From 2-01-FULL-41-14 sp046317875 (GTDB lineage: Bacteria > Pseudomonadota > Alphaproteobacteria > UBA7879 > UBA5542): a stretch of DNA of 64,000 bases. The translations under genes were made by a program, and so were the position numbers. Where the stretch lies: contig JBKCVN010000023.1 in assembly GCA_046317875.1 (NCBI GenBank), positions 1 to 64,000 on the forward strand, given 5' to 3'. Below are positions 60,292 through 64,000 of this stretch, piece after piece. The notes beneath the pieces are model-generated. The model made no database searches. It was not told where the DNA came from and worked only from the letters and a program-made list of their open reading frames with translations. The first letter of the stretch is position 1. Each line of letters opens with the position of its first letter.

Positions 60292-61105
60292 TTAGATCCA
60301 CCTTGTTAAAAATATTTTTTTTATAAAAATCTAATAAATCATTAAAATTTAAGCGCTTAAACCTCAGTTCTAAAAATGTGTTAATCCAATTTAGAAACTC
60401 TTGGTGAAATTTGGGCACCATAATACCCACCTTGTCAGTGGGCAGCTTTAAAACCACAGCTTGGTATCGTAAAGACCCCTGAGGACGAAACAGCACAATC
60501 CGTTTCACATATAATTCATCCGCGAACCCTGCAGCAATAACACCCTTGTCCAAATCATCTACAAGTGGTTCCCATTCGTCATAAAGAACAAGATTGGCCT
60601 TAGGAAAATAGTTTCGGGCAAACTCTTCATAAGAACTACCGCGTATAACTCCTAACTTATGCCCTCTTAGAAAAAAAGAGGCTATACTCTCTTCTTCCCG
60701 GGCCTTCAGTTGTGTAAAAATTTTGTTATTTAATAGAATTGCTTTTTTCACCTCTACATAAGGATGGGAGAAATTAACTTTTTGGGCCCGTTCTAATGTA
60801 ATACTAAGGTTGGAAATACAAAGATCCACCTTGCCTTTTAGAAGTTGGGTCACTAATTCATCTAGGTTTTTAAATTTGATGATCTTTAATTTTACATTCA
60901 GGTGCTTTGCCAACGATTTACTTAAGTCTATGTCTATACCAAACAGATGTCCTTTATTGTCTGTTACAGAAAAAGGAGGGTCATCACTGGCAGCCATACC
61001 CACCCTCAGCTCCCCCCGGGCACGAATCTGCTGCAACGCACTATCTTGGGTTGCGTATAAGTTGAATAACAGACAAAAAACTCCCAGAAATTGGGGTAAA
61101 AACAT
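60269..61105 (-). CDS. Amino-acid type periplasmic binding protein (SBP family 3)
   Basis: A 278-residue exported protein with a signal peptide (MFLPQFLGVFCLLFNLYATQ). The fold marks are IRARGELRVGMAASDDPPFS, DNKGHLFGIDIDLSKSLAKH, DLCISNLSITLERAQKVNFS and GVIRGSSYEEFARNYF. It resembles polar amino-acid ABC binding proteins, but no ABC permease or ATPase is near; the only partner is the overlapping DAACS symporter. Family-3 proteins paired with or fused to such symporters may present substrate or regulate the carrier (inference). Confidence 0.85.
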   Translation of the reverse strand: MFLPQFLGVFCLLFNLYATQDSALQQIRARGELRVGMAASDDPPFSVTDNKGHLFGIDIDLSKSLAKHLNVKLKIIKFKNLDELVTQLLKGKVDLCISNLSITLERAQKVNFSHPYVEVKKAILLNNKIFTQLKAREEESIASFFLRGHKLGVIRGSSYEEFARNYFPKANLVLYDEWEPLVDDLDKGVIAAGFADELYVKRIVLFRPQGSLRYQAVVLKLPTDKVGIMVPKFHQEFLNWINTFLELRFKRLNFNDLLDFYKKNIFNKVDLNEFKHGL

Positions 61106-61176
61106 ATTAGAAAGCCTCCCAAAGCTTTTGTAAATTTAGCATATCAAAGAGAAGCTAAGGAAGCAAATAAGAGAAT

Positions 61177-62184
61177 TTAACCTAGACCTAAAGGCCAACG
61201 GGGACGAGGCATAAAGTCTACAGAAGAAACATTCCCTTTGCGCAAATTTTCCAATCCTGCCCATGCGATCATGGCACCATTATCGGTACAAAGATGTATA
61301 GGGGGGGCGATAAACTGAACTTTTTTGTCCTGGCAAAGGGATTGCAAAGCAGTTCTGATTTTTTGATTGGACGCCACCCCACCTGCCACCACTAAAGTAC
61401 ACAAGGAAGAATAATCTAGGGCCAGTTGAACTTTCGAAGCTAAAATATACGCCACGGTCTCTTGAAACGATGCGGCAATATGGGTCTTTTCATCGTCTAA
61501 GGATCGAACCTTGTCTAAACTATACCGAACAGCGGTTTTCAAGCCTGAGAAAGAAAAATCACAGGTGGGTGGGTTCGACAATGGTTTAGGAAAAGAGAAT
61601 TTTTTAGAATCACCTCCCATAGCGATTTTTTCAATGGCAGGTCCCCCAGGATAGGGTAGGTGCAGCATTTTTGCCACTTTATCAAAACATTCCCCCACGG
61701 CATCATCACGCGTGTTACCCAGTATTTTATAGTCACCAACATTTTTCACCTCTAACAACTGAGTGTGACCTCCTGATACCAATAAAAGGAGGTAGGGGAA
61801 TGACACATTATGGCTAAGCCGTGCGGTTAGGGCATGCCCTTCTAAATGATTAACAGCCAGAAAAGGCTTTGAATGAAAGGCAGCCATCGCCTTAGCCATC
61901 ATGGCTCCCACCACCACTCCCCCAATTAACCCCGGCCCACATGTGGCAGCAACCCCATCCATTTGGGTTAATGATGTCTTTGATTCCCTCAGGGCCTGCT
62001 GTATTACCTCTCGTAAAGCCATAAGATGATTGCGGGCCGATACTTCGGGCACAACGCCCCCAAAAGGTTGGTGCGTCTTGATCTGGGATAAAACCACATT
62101 GGAAAGAATAGTACCATCTTCCTGAACCACAGCAGCGGCTGTTTCATCACAACTGGTTTCAATTCCTAAAATAGTTAAGGGCAT
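61177..62184 (-). CDS. tsaD: tRNA N6-adenosine threonylcarbamoyltransferase
   Basis: Transfers the threonylcarbamoyl group to A37 of ANN-decoding tRNAs with TsaB and TsaE. The 335 residues have the start ILGIETSCDETAAAVVQED, the iron-binding His pair in VNHLEGHALTARL, LVSGGHTQLLEV, FSFSGLKTAVRYSLDKV and the C-terminal Asp in LCTDNGAMIAWAG. Full length. Transcribed leftward by itself; ~70 bases separate it from the binding-protein gene. Confidence 0.97.
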   Translation of the reverse strand: MPLTILGIETSCDETAAAVVQEDGTILSNVVLSQIKTHQPFGGVVPEVSARNHLMALREVIQQALRESKTSLTQMDGVAATCGPGLIGGVVVGAMMAKAMAAFHSKPFLAVNHLEGHALTARLSHNVSFPYLLLLVSGGHTQLLEVKNVGDYKILGNTRDDAVGECFDKVAKMLHLPYPGGPAIEKIAMGGDSKKFSFPKPLSNPPTCDFSFSGLKTAVRYSLDKVRSLDDEKTHIAASFQETVAYILASKVQLALDYSSLCTLVVAGGVASNQKIRTALQSLCQDKKVQFIAPPIHLCTDNGAMIAWAGLENLRKGNVSSVDFMPRPRWPLGLG

Positions 62185-62352
62185 TCTTTAATCCATAGAT
62201 TTTTAAGAAAAGGTTTAATCGAAAAACTTTTTCTTTGAATTCAATCTCTATTTACTTTTTTATCCTAGACTTGAGATACAAATCCTATAAGATAGAAGTC
62301 ATATCTTATTTATATTAGATTTTCTACTTTTTAACATGGTTAATTCTAACTT

Positions 62353-63018
62353 ATGACTTTAAAATTTATTTCTTTCATTCTCGCCATTTTTCTCATGCCA
62401 CTTTTTGGGTGGACCCTTGATACAACACGTTCCGTTGTCCTAAAAGATGGTAGTCAGGCCATTATTCGCCCCTTAACAGGGGATCCGGAAGACCTTAAGC
62501 GATTACAAACTATCCTGAAAGATGCAGACACTTGCAAAACCATGCGTGATGGGACTCTTTGGCCAGATGAATCCATCAAAAACACTTATGCTTTTTATGT
62601 TACTAATTGGCAGGTTTTTAATGACTTGCAAAGCCTCGGGTTAAAAAATCCCAGCCTGACTTTTGGGTTTTTGGTTGTCTCTTCCACAGGAAAAATTATG
62701 GGGTTTGGGGGCATCCAAAATTCCACACGCAAAGAGCCCTACAAGGAATTGTACTTTGCCTTCTTGCCTCCTTACCGCAACAAGGGACTGGGCAAACAGT
62801 TTGGAAAATTTTTAATTACTTTCCATGAATATTTGTACGGAAAACAAATCTTAGAAGCGATTATTTTACCAGATAATATTCCTTCGAAAACACTATTTGG
62901 AAAGTTGGGTTTTTTGCCTCGGTTAGATTCTAAAGGGAATCACTTATCCCACAGCTTTCCCAGATGGGGGGGCCGTGTTTACCAGATTTACCGTTATACA
63001 CCCACGACCACAAAATAA
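62353..63018 (+). CDS. Exported GNAT family acetyltransferase
   Basis: A 221-residue protein with an N-terminal hydrophobic segment that looks like a signal peptide (TLKFISFILAIFLMPLFGWT). The following domain is GNAT: IIRPLTGDPEDLKRLQTILK, VVSSTGKIMGFGGIQ and the acetyl-CoA motif LYFAFLPPYRNKGLGKQFGK (R-x-K-G-L-G), then SKTLFGKLGFLPR. GNAT enzymes need acetyl-CoA and normally stay in the cytoplasm, so export would be odd unless it acts in a host. The segment might be an uncleaved anchor. It is followed 40 bases later by an exported peptidase gene. Confidence 0.65.
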   Translation: MTLKFISFILAIFLMPLFGWTLDTTRSVVLKDGSQAIIRPLTGDPEDLKRLQTILKDADTCKTMRDGTLWPDESIKNTYAFYVTNWQVFNDLQSLGLKNPSLTFGFLVVSSTGKIMGFGGIQNSTRKEPYKELYFAFLPPYRNKGLGKQFGKFLITFHEYLYGKQILEAIILPDNIPSKTLFGKLGFLPRLDSKGNHLSHSFPRWGGRVYQIYRYTPTTTK

Positions 63019-63057
63019 ATCATAGCGTTTCCTTTTATAAAAAATTAGAATAAAAAG

Positions 63058-64000
63058 ATGAAAAACCTATTTCTTATAGTGTGCCTTTTTTGCCTTTCTG
63101 TTGTTTCATCCTATTGTAACTTCGAAAAAGGCACAGTCATTCGGGATGCAGAAATTGAAGAAATCCTGAAAAGCTATATTGAGCCTTTGTTCGAAAAGGC
63201 AAATCTTGATAAAAAAGATTTGAATCTAGTTATTATCATAGATCCAGAAGTCAATGCGGCAGCGACCATTAATACAACCTTAATCGTCAATTCGGGCTTT
63301 TTATTAAAAACCACACGCCTAGAAGAGGTTTTAGGCGTCTTGGCCCATGAAGTGGGTCACCTTGAAGGACGGCATATTATCCGGATGATCGAAGCCATAG
63401 ACCAGGCAAAAAAAGCCTCTATTCTTTCCGTGGCGGTAGGTCTTGCTTTGGGTGTATTAAGCCAACGCCCTGATTTGGGGGCTGCCCTTGCCAGTGGTGG
63501 CAGCATTTCAAGCGTTTATTCTTTCTTAAGTTATAACCGCGGAGAAGAGGCTTCAGCAGACCAAGCTGCCCTTAAATACTTAAATGCTTTGGGATGGCCC
63601 TCGGAAGGACTAGCCAGTTTCTTTGAAAAACTATTGAATCAAGAACTTTTAAGCTCTAGTTTGCAAGATCCTTATGCGCGCTCTCACCCTTTAACTAAGG
63701 ATCGCTTAGAGAGTGTGAAGTCACAACTGAAAAAATTATCTACCCCCCCTCTGCCAAAAAAAATGGTGGAAGGATATGAAACTTTAAAAGCCAAGCTTGA
63801 AGCATTCCTGATGCCTCCGGATATTGTTCTGCAGCATTATAGAGGAACAACCCCTTTACACCGATACGTGCAAGCTATTGCCCATTACCGTCAAGGAAAG
63901 ACCGATACCTCGTTAAAACTGTTACAAGCCTTGGTGAAAGAGTTTCCTAACCATCCCTACTATGTCGAGCTCCAAGGTCAAATTCATTATGAAGCAGGTC
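63058..64000 (+). CDS. Exported M48 zinc metallopeptidase (BepA/YfgC-like), C-terminus outside the window
   Basis: About 314 residues are visible before the window ends. A signal peptide (NLFLIVCLFCLSVVSSYC) is followed by the M48 domain with LGVLAHEVGHLEGRHIIRMI (HExxH, third ligand in GEEASADQAALKYL) and the substrate loop. From about residue 275 TPR-like helices begin (HRYVQAIAHYRQGKTDTSLK, LVKEFPNHPYYVELQGQIHY). This is the layout of BepA, which degrades or assists stalled outer-membrane assembly intermediates. Start ATG 63058 from context. The end lies beyond 64000. Confidence 0.9.
   Translation, partial: MKNLFLIVCLFCLSVVSSYCNFEKGTVIRDAEIEEILKSYIEPLFEKANLDKKDLNLVIIIDPEVNAAATINTTLIVNSGFLLKTTRLEEVLGVLAHEVGHLEGRHIIRMIEAIDQAKKASILSVAVGLALGVLSQRPDLGAALASGGSISSVYSFLSYNRGEEASADQAALKYLNALGWPSEGLASFFEKLLNQELLSSSLQDPYARSHPLTKDRLESVKSQLKKLSTPPLPKKMVEGYETLKAKLEAFLMPPDIVLQHYRGTTPLHRYVQAIAHYRQGKTDTSLKLLQALVKEFPNHPYYVELQGQIHYEAG

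Noticed and set aside
1..64000. CRISPR arrays, rRNA genes or prophage genes
   Set aside because: No spaced direct repeats, no rRNA sequence and no phage structural genes were seen in the window.

Overview
The window looks like a piece of an alphaproteobacterial chromosome, most likely from an intracellular or protist-associated lineage of the Holosporales/Paracaedibacter kind. This is inferred from gene content and order; no search was possible. Evidence for Alphaproteobacteria: rpsT next to dnaA, miaB-phoH-ybeY-corC, a Tim44-like gene with mltA and an Smr gene, an F0 cluster atpI-B-E-F'-F with two b-type subunits, and a split F1 cluster. Evidence for a host-associated life: many exported proteins with host-directed motifs, several decayed genes, an IS remnant, and few biosynthetic genes.

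Layout. 1-1185: the start of dnaE, preceded by a string of gene remnants (alaS tail, GNAT, GyrI-like). 1197-4030: rnhA, sfsA, map, radC and tRNA-Leu(UAA). 4032-6088: a three-gene RiPP cluster of the bufferin type (DUF2282 precursor, DUF692/MNIO enzyme, DUF2063 partner), whose precursor carries a lipobox. 6172-10795: LysE-type exporter, rpsT, dnaA, rplT-rpmI and accD. 10844-16223: an accessory block of exported proteins (a beta-barrel protein, an ankyrin-like protein, a trypsin-like protease, a protein with an IQ motif and an RVxF-like motif, and a Pro-rich/coiled-coil protein) with an IS1595-type remnant.

16244-26831: housekeeping block (Smr, mltA, Tim44-like, malic enzyme, corC-ybeY-phoH-miaB, Nudix, secA). 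27098-32753: exported coiled-coil protein, rsfS-rlmH, OmpA-like, ferritin-like, outer-membrane barrel, tRNA-Arg. 32817-41486: a leftward run thrS-infC-lnt-trmB-dnaK-dnaJ-peroxiredoxin, with a CIRCE operator and promoter in front of dnaK. 41585-44822: tRNA-Ser, GyrI-like, Nudix, LOG-family protein and an exported kinase-like protein.

44928-55518: DsbA-like protein and ATP synthase F0 genes, a nucleotide-sugar dehydrogenase, lptB, hpf, then atpH-atpA directly followed by a tiny membrane ORF and a metal ABC transporter; atpG, atpD and atpC are not in the window. 55727-64000: exported patatin, glycine-zipper lipoprotein, MFS transporter, a DAACS symporter paired with a solute-binding protein, tsaD, an exported GNAT and the start of an exported M48 peptidase.

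Most notable are the lipid-anchored bufferin-like cluster, which could protect against host copper (inference), and a set of exported candidate effectors: IQ/RVxF protein, Ena/VASP-like protein, APH-fold kinase, patatin, protease and GNAT.
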